Made by a program: the position numbers and the translations under genes | The notes under the pieces: model-generated | What the model saw: only the letters and a program-made list of their open reading frames with translations | Databases searched by the model: none | Told to the model about the DNA's origin: nothing | DNA from: Chloroflexota bacterium | Lineage (GTDB): Bacteria; Chloroflexota; Limnocylindria; P2-11E | Reading direction: 5' to 3' | Assembly (NCBI GenBank): GCA_027310565.1 | Contig: DAIDAP010000004.1 | Coordinates: 26,979 to 90,978, forward strand | DNA: 64,000 bases | In this document: one piece after another, positions 33,000 through 42,229 of the stretch | How positions within the stretch are numbered: position 1 is the first letter of the stretch | Layout of the letters: every line of letters begins with the position of its first letter

Positions 33000-34158
33000 C
33001 GCATCGATCCTCGTCGTGGACGACGAGGAGAACGTCGCCATGACGATCCGCGCCATCCTCCAGCTGGACGGCAACGAGGTGCTCGCGGTCACGAGCGGCT
33101 CCGACGCGCTGCGGCTGCTGCGCGAGCGCACGTTCGACGTCGTCCTGACGGACCTGCGTCTCGGCGACACCGACGGCACCGAGATCCTCCGCGAGGTGCG
33201 GCGCAGCCATCCGGAGACCGCGGCGATCATGCTCACCGGGTACGCGTCGCTCGAGTCGGCGATCTCCGCGCTGCGCGCCGGCGCGTACGACTACCTCATG
33301 AAGCCGTCGGACGTCGAGGAGCTGCGCGCCACGGTGGCGCGCGCCGTCGAGCGGCGCCGGCTGCGGCAGCGACTCGACCAGCTCGAGGAGGTCGACCGCC
33401 TCAAGACCCAGTTCCTCTCCATGGCCTCGCACGAGCTGCGCACGCCACTCACCGCCGTGTCGGGCTTCATCCAGGTGGCGCGCCGGCGCATCCTGCGCGA
33501 GCTCGGCGGCGACGACATGCCGCAGCGCGCGCGTGACGAGGCCACGCGGGCGGCCGAGACGCTCGAGCTGGCGCAGCGGCAGTCGCGACGGCTCGCGCGA
33601 CTCGTCGACGAGCTGCTCGACGTGTCGCGCCTCCAGCTCGGCCGCGTGGAGCTGCGGCGCGACGAGCTCGACGTCGCCGCGCTCGTCCGCGAGGTCGCCG
33701 AGCGCACGCGGATCGCCGACGCCGATGCGCTCGTCGAGCTCGCGCTCCCCGAAGGGCCGCTGCGGATCCTCGGCGACCAGGACCGGCTCGAGCAGATCCT
33801 GGAGAACCTCGTCGGGAACGCGCTCAAGTACTCGCCCGAGGGCGGACGCGTGCGCATCGGCGCGCGCGCCGACGGACCCGACGCCCACGTCACCGTCGCG
33901 GACGAGGGCATCGGCATCGCGGCCGAGGAGCTCGGGCGCATCTTCGATCTCTTCTACCGCTCGCCCGACCCGCGCGCGAACCACGTCGGCGGCCTCGGCC
34001 TCGGCCTCTACATCAGCCGCGAGATCGTCACCCGGCTCGGCGGGAGCCTCTGGGCGGAGAGCGAGCCCGGCCGAGGCAGTACGTTCCACGTCCGCCTCCC
34101 GCTCGCGCGCGTCGAGACGCCCGTCCCTACAGGCCCCGGAGCAGCGACGCGAGGCTGA
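32992..34158 (+). CDS. receiver-HisKA-HATPase hybrid kinase
   Basis: A 388-residue kinase with an N-terminal receiver (1-120; SILVVDDEENVAM, VVLTDLRLGDTDG phosphoacceptor, IMLTGYASL, YDYLMKPSD), then HisKA with MASHELRTPL at about 145-155, and HATPase (ILENLVGNALKYS; VADEGIGIAAEE; GGLGLGLYISREI). This receiver-first layout lets the upstream kinase phosphorylate and control a second kinase. The start lies within the end of the preceding gene. Its last 32 nt overlap the convergent XRE gene. Confidence 0.9.
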   Translation: MADASILVVDDEENVAMTIRAILQLDGNEVLAVTSGSDALRLLRERTFDVVLTDLRLGDTDGTEILREVRRSHPETAAIMLTGYASLESAISALRAGAYDYLMKPSDVEELRATVARAVERRRLRQRLDQLEEVDRLKTQFLSMASHELRTPLTAVSGFIQVARRRILRELGGDDMPQRARDEATRAAETLELAQRQSRRLARLVDELLDVSRLQLGRVELRRDELDVAALVREVAERTRIADADALVELALPEGPLRILGDQDRLEQILENLVGNALKYSPEGGRVRIGARADGPDAHVTVADEGIGIAAEELGRIFDLFYRSPDPRANHVGGLGLGLYISREIVTRLGGSLWAESEPGRGSTFHVRLPLARVETPVPTGPGAATRG

Positions 34159-34384
34159 CGCCGAGGCGCCGCGCGATGTGCGAGAGCGCGGCGAGCGAGG
34201 GCGTGACGCGGCCCGTCTCCATCTTCCACACGTACTGCTTCTCGAAGTACACGCGTCCCCGCGCGTCCGCGCCGAGCTCGGCCATGGTCATCCCGCGCTT
34301 GGTCCGCAGCGCACGGATGCGCGCGCCGACCCTCTTCGCGAGCGCCGCCTCGCCCGGGACGTCGGGATGCACGCGGGCCGGCAT
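34127..34384 (-). CDS. XRE-family DNA-binding protein
   Basis: An 85-residue helix-turn-helix protein. ARIRALRTKRGMTMAELGADA and QYVWKMETGRVTPSLAALSHIARRLGVS (in pieces) make the five-helix Cro/C1 domain, filling almost the entire protein. The ATG shares one base with the stop of the upstream MFS gene, so it probably controls that exporter. The 3' end overlaps the convergent kinase gene by 32 nt. Confidence 0.85.
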   Translation of the reverse strand: MPARVHPDVPGEAALAKRVGARIRALRTKRGMTMAELGADARGRVYFEKQYVWKMETGRVTPSLAALSHIARRLGVSLASLLRGL

Positions 34385-35619
34385 CAGGCCTCGCTCACGC
34401 CGCGCCCGCCACGGGGCGTGCGCGCGCCGGCGGCGGCGACGAGCAGCACCGGCAGGAGCGCGAGCGCGAGCGCCGCGGCGACGATCGTGCCGACCCCGAA
34501 CGCCGCGAGGATCGGCGTCGCGGTCGCCGATCCGATCGCGCCCGAGGACACGACGACGAGGTCGTTCGCGCCGAGGACGACGCCGCGCCGCGACGGCTCG
34601 ACCGCGTTCGCGAGCAGCGTCGTCGCGGCGACGAAGGCGACGCTCCACCCGACGCCGACCGAGAACATCGCGACGCTCACCACGAGCAGGCTCGGCGAGA
34701 GGATGCCGATGACCGCGACGGCGATCGTCGCGAGGCCGACCAGCAGCGCGCGCACGCCGCCGACCCGCGCGACGAGCGCGCCCCCGAACGGCGCGAGCGC
34801 GTACATGCCGACGAGGTGCGCGCCGAGCGCGACCGAGACGTCGCCGAGGTCGCGTCCGGCGTGGCGCAGGACGAGGCCCATCGTCGGCATCGATCCGGCC
34901 ATCGTGAGCTGCGCGACCGCGCCGCCGAGCACCGCGAGACGGAGCGACCGCTCGCGGAGGAGCACCGCGAGACCGCGCCCGTCGTGGGCCGGGGCGAGCG
35001 CCGCGGCCGCGTGCAGACGGCGCGCGATCACCAGCGGGTCGACCGGCGCGAGCCACACCAGCAACGCACCGGCGCCGAAGACGCCGGCGGCGACGAGCCA
35101 CGGCGCGTCGAGCGTCGCGAGATCGGAGACGCCGCGCAGCATCGGCGTGAACACGAGCGCGCCGAGGAGCGCGCCGGCCGCGGTGCCGGCGAGCACGCGA
35201 CCGATCGCCGACGCGCGCCGCTCGGGTGGGTACATGTCCGCGACGGCGACGCGCGTGAGGAGCACCGTGCCGGAGCCGGCGCCGAACACGGTGAGGCCCG
35301 CGTAGAACAGCGGCGCCGAGAACGCGCGCACACCGGCGAGCGCGACGAGCAGGCCGAGCGCGCCGAGCGCGAAGCCGAGCGAGAGACCGGGGCGCCGGCC
35401 GTACCGATCCATGAGCCGGCCCGCGGGCAGGGGCGCGAGCGCGCTTCCCACGATGGCGACCGCGAGCGCGAGCCCCGCGAGCGCCGGATCGGCGGTGAGC
35501 CTCTCCGCGGTGAGCGGCGCGACCGTGGCCACGAGCTGCCACACCAGCGCGTACGGGACGAGACCCGCTCCGAGCACGAGCGTCCCGCGCCGGACCACCG
35601 CCGGGTCGACCACCGCCAC
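34384..35619 (-). CDS. MFS transporter
   Basis: A 411-residue 12-helix major facilitator permease. Motif A appears as GRLMDRYGRRPGLSLG between helices 2 and 3, with SGTVLLTRVAVADMYPPERR in the central region and EPSRRGVVLGANDLVVV late in the second half. The layout is that of sugar or drug/H+ antiporters. GTG start; the divergent transketolase-like gene begins 27 nt away. Paired with the XRE regulator by a 1-nt overlap. Substrate unknown. Confidence 0.85.
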   Translation of the reverse strand: MAVVDPAVVRRGTLVLGAGLVPYALVWQLVATVAPLTAERLTADPALAGLALAVAIVGSALAPLPAGRLMDRYGRRPGLSLGFALGALGLLVALAGVRAFSAPLFYAGLTVFGAGSGTVLLTRVAVADMYPPERRASAIGRVLAGTAAGALLGALVFTPMLRGVSDLATLDAPWLVAAGVFGAGALLVWLAPVDPLVIARRLHAAAALAPAHDGRGLAVLLRERSLRLAVLGGAVAQLTMAGSMPTMGLVLRHAGRDLGDVSVALGAHLVGMYALAPFGGALVARVGGVRALLVGLATIAVAVIGILSPSLLVVSVAMFSVGVGWSVAFVAATTLLANAVEPSRRGVVLGANDLVVVSSGAIGSATATPILAAFGVGTIVAAALALALLPVLLVAAAGARTPRGGRGVSEA

Positions 35620-35645
35620 GGCCGAATGGTGCTACAAACCGTGAC

Positions 35646-38003
35646 GTGGCCCGCACGGTGGCTTCCGACGTGGAGCGGCTGCAGGAGAGAGCGCGCGATG
35701 CCTTCCCCATGTGGGAGAAGGCGAAGGACCTCGTCGACGAGCTCATCGACCTCGAGCTCAACTACCGGCAGAGCGGCCATCCGGGGGGCTCGCGCTCGAA
35801 GGTCCACATGCTCCTCGCGCTCATGCTCTCGGGGGCGATGCGCTGGGACCTCCTCCGTCCGTGGCGCCCGTTCGCCGACCGCTTCGTGCTCTCCGCCGGC
35901 CACACCATCCCGCTCGTCTACGCGACGCTCGCCCTGCTGAACGAGGCGATGCGGGCGCGGCACGAGCGCACCGGGGACCCCGCGTTCGCCTTCCCGCACC
36001 AGGGCCGCTACGCGCTCACCTGGGAGGACCTGCTGCTGCTGCGGCGCAACCGGGGTCTGCCGGGGCACGCGGAGTTCGCGGGGAAGACGCTCTTCGTGAA
36101 GGCGAACACGGGTCCGTCGGGGCACGGCATGCCGCCGTCGGTGGGTCAGGCCGTCGCGCTCCGCATCGCCGGCGCGGAGCAGGTGAAGGTGTTCGTGTTC
36201 GAGGGCGAGGGCGGGCTGACGCCCGGCGCCTCCCACGAGTCGAAGAACTCCGCCTGGGGCCTGGGCCTCTCAAGCCTCGTGTTCCTCGTCGACTGGAACG
36301 ACTTCGGCATCGACGAGAACGCGCTCTCCACGGTGGTGCACGGCACACCCGAGGACTGGTTCGCGCCGTACGGCTGGCGCGTGCTGGGGACCGAGCGCGG
36401 CATGGAGTGGGACACGGTGACCGGCGTGATCCTCGAGGCGGCGCGCGGCGAGAACACCGGCCGGGTGCCGACGATGGGCTGGTTCAAGACGCGCAAGGGC
36501 CGCGGCTACGGGAAGTACGACTACCGCTCGCACGGCTCGCCGCATCCGCTGAACAGCGAGCCGTTCTGGGGGCTGCGCAAAGAGTTCATGCGCAGGTACG
36601 GCGTCGAGTACGCCGGCGTCGACCAGCCGGCGCCGAAGGATCCCGCGGACCTGTCGGCGCAGGCGCGGCGCAACCTCGAGGTCGCCGTCTCGGTGCTGCG
36701 GAGAGACGACGCGCTGGTCGCGTACCTCACCGACCGGCTGCGCGAGGTCGCGGCCGAGGTCCCCGACTCGGTGCCGACGTTCCACCTCGGCGGGAAGGGC
36801 GCGGCGCTCTTCCGCGACGAGCGACTCTTCGACGTCGCGACGTACCCGGCCTCGATGTGGGCGAAGCCCGGGGAGCGCAAGCCGAACCGCGCCGCGCTCG
36901 CGCAGTGGGGCGCGTGGGTGAACGCGTACGCGCGCAAGGAGTACGGACGGCCGCTCTTCATCGCGATGTCCGCCGACCTCGCCGAGTCCACCAACATCGC
37001 GGGGTTCATGAAGGAGTACGAGGACATGCCGGGCTGGGGCTGGTACCAGCGCGACACCAACCCGCGCGGCACGCTCCTCCCGCAGCAGATCACCGAGTTC
37101 ACCAACTCGGGCATCGCCTGCGGCATCGCGTCGGTGAACTTCGCCGACGACCCCTTCACCGAGTTCAACGGCCTCTGGGGCGCGTGCTCGACGTACGGCT
37201 CCTTCTCGTATCTGAAGTACGGGGAGATGCGCCTCTTCAGCCAGCTCGCGCAGGACTGCGACCTCAGGCTCGGCAAGGTGCTCTGGGTGGCCGGGCACTC
37301 CGGCCCCGAGACGGCCGAGGACTCGCGGACGCACTTCGGGATCTTCGCGACGGGCGTGACGCAGCTCTTCCCCGACGGCGCGGTCATCGACCTGCACCCC
37401 TGGGAGTACAACGAGGTCCCGGTCGTGCTCGCGGCGGCGTTCGCGCAGACGGCGCCGATCGTCGCGCTGCACCTCACCCGCCCCGCGATCGAGATCCCCG
37501 ACCGCGCGGCGCTTGGCATGGCCTCGCACCTCGAGGCGGCGCGCGGTGCGTACGTGCTGCGGCCGTATCGCGGCGATCAGGCGCGCGGAGGCACGGTGTT
37601 CGTCCAGGGCACCGCGACCACGGCGAACGTCGTGAAGATCCTCCCGAAGCTCGACGAGCGCGGCCTCAACGTGAAGATCGTGGCCGCGATCAGCCCGCAG
37701 CTCTACGCGCTCCAGACGCCGGCGTACCGCGACTCCGTCGCGACCGCCTCCGAGCGGATCGACGCGATGGTCATCACCAACCGCGCGCGGCGCGTGATGA
37801 GCGACTGGATCGACCACCCCATCGTCGCCGAGTACACGCTCTCCTCCGACTGGGACGACCGCTGGCGCACCGGAGGGAGCGTCGAGGAGGTCGTCGCCGA
37901 GGCGCACCTCGACCCCGACCACCTCCTCGCGGGCATCGAGCGGTTCGTGAAGGATCGCGACGAGCGCCTGGCACGGCTGCGGGAGATGGTCGCGAAGGCG
38001 TAG
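35646..38003 (+). CDS. large transketolase-like ThDP enzyme
   Basis: A 785-residue thiamin-diphosphate enzyme of the transketolase family. The three domains are visible: N-terminal Pyrophosphate-binding half with SGHPGGSRSKVHMLLALML and FVLSAGHTIPLVYATLALL; Pyr-binding half around 430-640 with QQITEFTNSGIACGIASVNF holding the catalytic Glu; and a C-terminal transketolase domain (GTATTANVVKILPKL). The ThDP/metal motif, normally GDG(x)nN, reads FEGEGGLTPG ... DWND, so GDG is GEG. It is about 120 residues longer than classical transketolase. The GTG follows a TACAAA box by 7 nt. Ketol transfer is inferred; the donor/acceptor pair is not. Confidence 0.8.
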   Translation: MARTVASDVERLQERARDAFPMWEKAKDLVDELIDLELNYRQSGHPGGSRSKVHMLLALMLSGAMRWDLLRPWRPFADRFVLSAGHTIPLVYATLALLNEAMRARHERTGDPAFAFPHQGRYALTWEDLLLLRRNRGLPGHAEFAGKTLFVKANTGPSGHGMPPSVGQAVALRIAGAEQVKVFVFEGEGGLTPGASHESKNSAWGLGLSSLVFLVDWNDFGIDENALSTVVHGTPEDWFAPYGWRVLGTERGMEWDTVTGVILEAARGENTGRVPTMGWFKTRKGRGYGKYDYRSHGSPHPLNSEPFWGLRKEFMRRYGVEYAGVDQPAPKDPADLSAQARRNLEVAVSVLRRDDALVAYLTDRLREVAAEVPDSVPTFHLGGKGAALFRDERLFDVATYPASMWAKPGERKPNRAALAQWGAWVNAYARKEYGRPLFIAMSADLAESTNIAGFMKEYEDMPGWGWYQRDTNPRGTLLPQQITEFTNSGIACGIASVNFADDPFTEFNGLWGACSTYGSFSYLKYGEMRLFSQLAQDCDLRLGKVLWVAGHSGPETAEDSRTHFGIFATGVTQLFPDGAVIDLHPWEYNEVPVVLAAAFAQTAPIVALHLTRPAIEIPDRAALGMASHLEAARGAYVLRPYRGDQARGGTVFVQGTATTANVVKILPKLDERGLNVKIVAAISPQLYALQTPAYRDSVATASERIDAMVITNRARRVMSDWIDHPIVAEYTLSSDWDDRWRTGGSVEEVVAEAHLDPDHLLAGIERFVKDRDERLARLREMVAKA

Positions 38004-38068
38004 CCACCGCGATCCGCGCTCTTGACTATCAACCGTACTCGAATAACTAGTCGACTATGACCGAATAG

Positions 38069-39115
38069 GGTCTGGCATACGCGGAGTGCCGCGAGCTGCT
38101 GACCAAGCGGCTCGCGGCGACACCCCTCCCGCCTGTCCTTCTGGACGAAGTCCACGTCATGACGGATTGGGCGGCACGCCTCAAGTCCGAGTGGGATCAC
38201 GTCCGACGCAAGAAGCTTCCGGTGAGCGTCATCGCGACGGGATCGTCCGCGCTCCGACTGACAAGCGGCTCGCGAGAGAGCCTTGCCGGTCGATTCGAGC
38301 GGATCACGCTCACCCACTGGTCGGCGGCGTCACTCGCGGCGTCGTTCGCCATCGGCGAACGCGAGGCGGTCGAGATGGTCGTCCGCATGGGCGCTTATCC
38401 CGGCGCCTTCCCGTTCCGCGGCGACCTCGCACGATGGACGGCGTACGTTCGCGATGCCATCGTGGAGCCCGCGATCGGACGAGATGTCGTCGCGCTCGCG
38501 GCCGCGCGACGGCCCGCGCTCCTTCGGCAGATCTTCGCCCTCTGCACGTCGTCGCCGGCGCAGATCCTGTCGCTGCAGAAGATCCAGGGTCAGCTGCAGG
38601 ATCGCGGCGCGCTCGAGACGATCACGCATTATCTCGCGCTGCTCGAGGACGCGTACCTCGTCGCGGCGCTCCCGAAGTTCTCGATGTCGGGTGTCCGGCG
38701 TCGCGCCGCACCGCCGAAGGTGATCTCGCTCAGCAACGCGTTCCTCGCGGTCAGCGATCCGCGCGGCATCCCCGATCCCCAGACGGAGAGCGCACGGTAC
38801 GGCGCGTGGGTGGAGAACGCGTGCCTCGCTCACGCCTGGAACGCCGGACAGCGTCTTGCCTACTGGCGTGAGGAGCCGCTGGAGGTCGACGCGGTGATCG
38901 ATGGCACATGGGGCTCATGGGTCATCGAGGTCAAGACCGGAGCCGTCGGGGCGGGAGACCTTCGCGGGCCGAGCGAGTTCTCGGCGCGCCAACGGCGCTA
39001 CCGCCCGCTCCTGCTGTGCGATGCCGGGCAGATCGCCGTCGCCGCGCGGCTCGGGATCGACGCGAGAACATGGACGGAGTTCCTGCTCCACGGTACCGCC
39101 GGGCTCGCGACCTGA
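38069..39115 (+). pseudogene. remnant of AAA+/DUF4143 ATPase lacking its N-terminus
   Basis: Matches the DUF4143 family of ATP-binding proteins but only from just before Walker B. The reading frame opens after a TAG at 38066-38068 and encodes PPVLLDEVHVMTDWAARLKSEW (Walker B core LLDEVH), SVIATGSSALRL (sensor region) and the complete C-terminal DUF4143 half (LALLEDAYLVAALPKF, AYWREEPLEVDAVID, WVIEVKTG). The Walker A domain of about 60-70 residues is missing and there is no start with a ribosome site; the first ATG lies beyond Walker B. The junction at 38019-38075 is unusually AT-rich for this window. A decayed, probably acquired gene. Confidence 0.8.
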
Positions 39116-39422
39116 GGCACGCCTGCTGCGCCTCCTCCCGGGGAACGTGCCCCGGCGAAGCCGGCGCGACCTGCGGGTCGGTCGGGTGTTCGGCAAGCCG
39201 TTCGTTCACGAGCCTTCGACCGTCGTGACCACGAGGATCGCGCCCTGGACGAGCGGCAGGACGCGGACGACCGAGGCAGGAGTGCGACCTACCTGACAGC
39301 GCATGCCCCACGCGCCGTCGCCGAGCGCTCTACCGCGTATGGAGCGGACGGACCCTATCGAGGGCGCCGCGCGCGGCCTACGTTCGACGCGACCCGGACG
39401 CGTCTCTGTTGGGAGGATCGCC
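39116..39422. other. intergenic region, no gene seen
   Basis: Some 307 nt between the ATPase remnant and the TPM gene. Contains a short CCGGGG/CCCCGG inverted repeat at 39138-39155 and no convincing frame or RNA. TACGTT at 39379-39384 could be a -10 box for the TPM gene. Confidence 0.4.
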
Positions 39423-41411
39423 GTGACGACGCGCGTCACAGCCGCGCGACGCTTCGCTTCCGCCCTGGGCGGCGTCGCCGTCCTCATGCTCGCCCTGGTC
39501 GCGGCCGCGAGCGGCGCGCGCGCCGACGACATCCCCCGCCTGGGCGGCCCGGTGACCGACGTCACGACCGGCCAGGTCCTTGCCGCGGACCGCGCACGGA
39601 TCGAGACGCGCATCGACGAATTGCTGCGGGCCGACGACGTCCAGCTGTTCGTCCTCTTCGTCGAGACGACGGGGAGCTACACCGTCACCGGCTTCGCGGA
39701 CGACACGGCGCGCATCAACTCGCTCGGCGGCAACGACATGCTGCTCGTCGTCGCGCTCACCGACCGCACCGACGCGCTGTGGCGGAGCGATTTCCTCGGC
39801 GACCGCTTCACCGACGCCGAGCTGCAGACCGTGCTCACGCAGCGCGTCGAGCCGCGTCTGCGCGACGGCGACTACGGCGGCGCCGTCGTCGCGGGCGCCG
39901 ACGGCCTGAGCGCCGCGGGCGCGAAGCCCGCGGAGGCGACGGCCGGACCGATCCCGACCAGCGCGCCCGTGGCGACGCCCGACCTCGGCTTCGCGCTCCC
40001 GCTCGTCCTGCTGCTCGCCGGGGCGGTCCTGCTGTGGAGCGTGCTCGCGGCGCGCCGGCGCGAGGCGAAGGCCGACGCGTCGCGCACGGGGGAGGCGAAC
40101 GCGCTGCTCATCCGCGCGGACGAGGCGCTCCGCGACGCGCAGCAGGAGCTCGGGTACGCCGAGGCGCAGTTCGCGCCCACCGAGGTAACACCGTTCCGCG
40201 AGGCGCTCGACGCCGCGTCGGTCGAGCTGAGGGCGGCATTCACCGCGCGCCAGCAGCTCGACGACGAGGTCCCTGAGGACGCGGCGGCGCGGCGGCGGCT
40301 GGTCGACGACGTGGCGACGCGCTCGTCGAAGGCGCTCGCGCTGCTCGAGGAGCAGCGCGCGCGCGTCGAGGAGATGCGCGACGTCGAGCGGCGCGCGCCG
40401 GAGCTGCTCGCCGAGCTGCGCACGAGCATGGACGCCGCGGCCGCGCGCCTGCCGCGGGCGGAGCAGGCGCTCGCGGGGCTCGCACGGTACGCGGAGCGCA
40501 GCGCGGCGCCGGTCGCGCGCAACGTGGCCGACGCGCGCGCCCTCGTGACGCGCTGCGCGAGCGAGGTCGGGAGCGGCGAGACGGCGCTCGCGGCCGGCGA
40601 CCGCGCCGTCGCGGCGAGGGCCGTGCGCGCGGGCCGGCAGGATCTCCTCGCGGCGGCGAAGCTGCTCGACGCGATCGACGCGCTCGCGGCGGCGATCCGC
40701 GACGCGGAGCGCGCGGCCCCGGAGAAGATCGCCGAGGCGGCGCGCGACCTGGAGAAGGCGCAGGCCGCGCTCGCGAGCGCTGGGACGGCCGACCAGGGCA
40801 AGCGTCTCGCCGAGGCGCGGGCCGCGCTCGAGCGGGCGCGCGGCGAGCTCGCCGCGCCGCGGCCGGACGTCTTCGCCGCGCTGCGGCTCGCGGGCGACGC
40901 CGACGGCGCCGCCGACACGGTCCTCGCCGAGCTGCGCCAGGAGGAGGAGAAGCGCGAACGCGAGGCGCGGCTGGTCGCGACGCATCTGCAGCTCGCGAGC
41001 GGGAGCTACGAGCGCGCGCGCGACTACATCACGCCGCGGCGCCGGACGATCGGATCGACCGCGCGCACGCGCCTGGCCGAGGCCGAGCGCCACCTCGGCC
41101 GCGCGCGACAGCTCGCGGACGCGTCCGACGGCGCGAACGCGCTCGCCGAGGCGAAGCGAGCGCAGCAGCTCGCGGACGAGGCCTGGTCGCTCGCGCAGGA
41201 CGACGTCGGCGCGACCGAGGCGCGGGGACCGTGGACGTCGTCGCCGCGCAGCGCGGCCGACGTGATCGTCCCGCTCCTCATCGGCGCGGCGCTCGGCCGG
41301 CGCGGAGGCGGATGGGGCCGCATGGGCGGCGGCCGAAGCGTCGGCGGCGTCTTCGGCGGCGGCATCGGCCGGCCCTCCGGCGGGGGCAGGTCCGTCGGCG
41401 GGAGGTGGTGA
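39423..41411 (+). CDS. exported TPM-domain membrane protein
   Basis: A 662-residue membrane protein. Residues 1-35 form a signal peptide (VAVLMLALVAAASGARA), followed by a TPM domain (about 40-165; TGQVLAADRARIETRIDELL, LVVALTDRTDALW, VLTQRVEPRLRDGDYGGAV), a transmembrane helix at about 183-203, a very long Ala/Arg/Glu-rich helical region of some 380 residues, and a Gly-rich tail ending GGGRSVGGRW. TPM proteins are linked to membrane or photosystem maintenance and some act as phosphatases. The GTG is fixed by a GGGAGG site. A PspA gene follows after 53 nt, a pairing that suggests an envelope-stress module. Confidence 0.82.
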   Translation: MTTRVTAARRFASALGGVAVLMLALVAAASGARADDIPRLGGPVTDVTTGQVLAADRARIETRIDELLRADDVQLFVLFVETTGSYTVTGFADDTARINSLGGNDMLLVVALTDRTDALWRSDFLGDRFTDAELQTVLTQRVEPRLRDGDYGGAVVAGADGLSAAGAKPAEATAGPIPTSAPVATPDLGFALPLVLLLAGAVLLWSVLAARRREAKADASRTGEANALLIRADEALRDAQQELGYAEAQFAPTEVTPFREALDAASVELRAAFTARQQLDDEVPEDAAARRRLVDDVATRSSKALALLEEQRARVEEMRDVERRAPELLAELRTSMDAAAARLPRAEQALAGLARYAERSAAPVARNVADARALVTRCASEVGSGETALAAGDRAVAARAVRAGRQDLLAAAKLLDAIDALAAAIRDAERAAPEKIAEAARDLEKAQAALASAGTADQGKRLAEARAALERARGELAAPRPDVFAALRLAGDADGAADTVLAELRQEEEKREREARLVATHLQLASGSYERARDYITPRRRTIGSTARTRLAEAERHLGRARQLADASDGANALAEAKRAQQLADEAWSLAQDDVGATEARGPWTSSPRSAADVIVPLLIGAALGRRGGGWGRMGGGRSVGGVFGGGIGRPSGGGRSVGGRW

Positions 41412-41464
41412 CGCGACCCGGACGGCGGCGCGACACGAGACGGCGAACGGGAAAGGAACGAGAG

Positions 41465-42196
41465 ATGGCACAGACGATCCTGGGACGCATCGGACAGCTC
41501 CTGCGCGCGAACGTGAACGCGATCCTCGACGAGGCCGAGGATCCCGAGAAGATGCTCGACCAGCTGGTGCGCGACTACACGTCGAACATCACCGAGGCCG
41601 AGGCCGCGGTCGCGCAGACCGTGGGCGGCCTGCGGCTCCTCGAGGATGACGAGAAGGAGGCCCGCAAGGCCATCACGGAGTGGGGCGACAAGGCCGCCGT
41701 CGCGTCGAAGAAGGCCGACGAGCTCCGCGCCGCCGGCAAGACCGCGGAGGCGCAGCGCTTCGACGACCTCGCGAAGGTCGCGCTCCAGCGCCAGGTGAGC
41801 TTCGAGAAGCAGGTCGCGACGTTCGGCCCGCAGCTCACGCAGCAGCGCGAGCTCACCGAGCAGCTCAAGAGCGGCCTCATCAAGCTCAAGGCGAAGCGCG
41901 AGGAGCTCGTGCAGAGGCGCAACGAGCTGGTGAGCCGGGCGAAGATGGCGAGGGCTCGCGTGCAGGTCCAGAAGGCGGTCAAGGGCGTGTCGATCATGGA
42001 TCCGACGAGCGAGCTCACCCGCTTCGAGGACCGCGTGCGCCGCGAGGAGGCCTACGCGGCGGGCATGGAGGAGGTCGCGGCGAGCAGCCTCGAGGAGCAG
42101 TTCGCGAAGCTCGGCGCCGACGAGGACGAGGTCGAGGTCGAGGCTCGGTTCGCCGAGCTGAAGGCGCAAGGCAAGAAGCAGCCGGCCGCCGTCTGA
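41465..42196 (+). CDS. pspA: PspA/IM30 family protein
   Basis: Phage-shock-protein A homologue of 243 residues, a peripheral membrane-stabilising protein that forms ESCRT-III-like assemblies. The N-terminal amphipathic helix and TILGRIGQLLRANVNAILDE, then AEDPEKMLDQLVRDY, are diagnostic; the rest is an almost uninterrupted coiled coil (LTQQRELTEQLKSGLIKLKA) with a short acidic tail. A ribosome site GGAAAGGAACGAGAG precedes the ATG. Acts at the cytoplasmic face of the membrane. Downstream of the TPM gene. Confidence 0.92.
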   Translation: MAQTILGRIGQLLRANVNAILDEAEDPEKMLDQLVRDYTSNITEAEAAVAQTVGGLRLLEDDEKEARKAITEWGDKAAVASKKADELRAAGKTAEAQRFDDLAKVALQRQVSFEKQVATFGPQLTQQRELTEQLKSGLIKLKAKREELVQRRNELVSRAKMARARVQVQKAVKGVSIMDPTSELTRFEDRVRREEAYAAGMEEVAASSLEEQFAKLGADEDEVEVEARFAELKAQGKKQPAAV

Positions 42197-42229
42197 CCGC
42201 CGGCGGCGTCACTCGGCGACAATGGGCGC

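Noticed and set aside
35646..38003. Phosphoketolase assignment suggested by length near 790 residues
   Set aside because: The phosphoketolase signatures (GxGHGG and the GDGEAETG block) are absent, while transketolase SGHPGG and FVLSAGH motifs and a transketolase C-terminal domain are present.
38069..39115. The ATPase remnant as the missing gvpN
   Set aside because: Its C-terminal half is DUF4143, not the MoxR-like GvpN fold, and it is 7 kb from the gas-vesicle operon.
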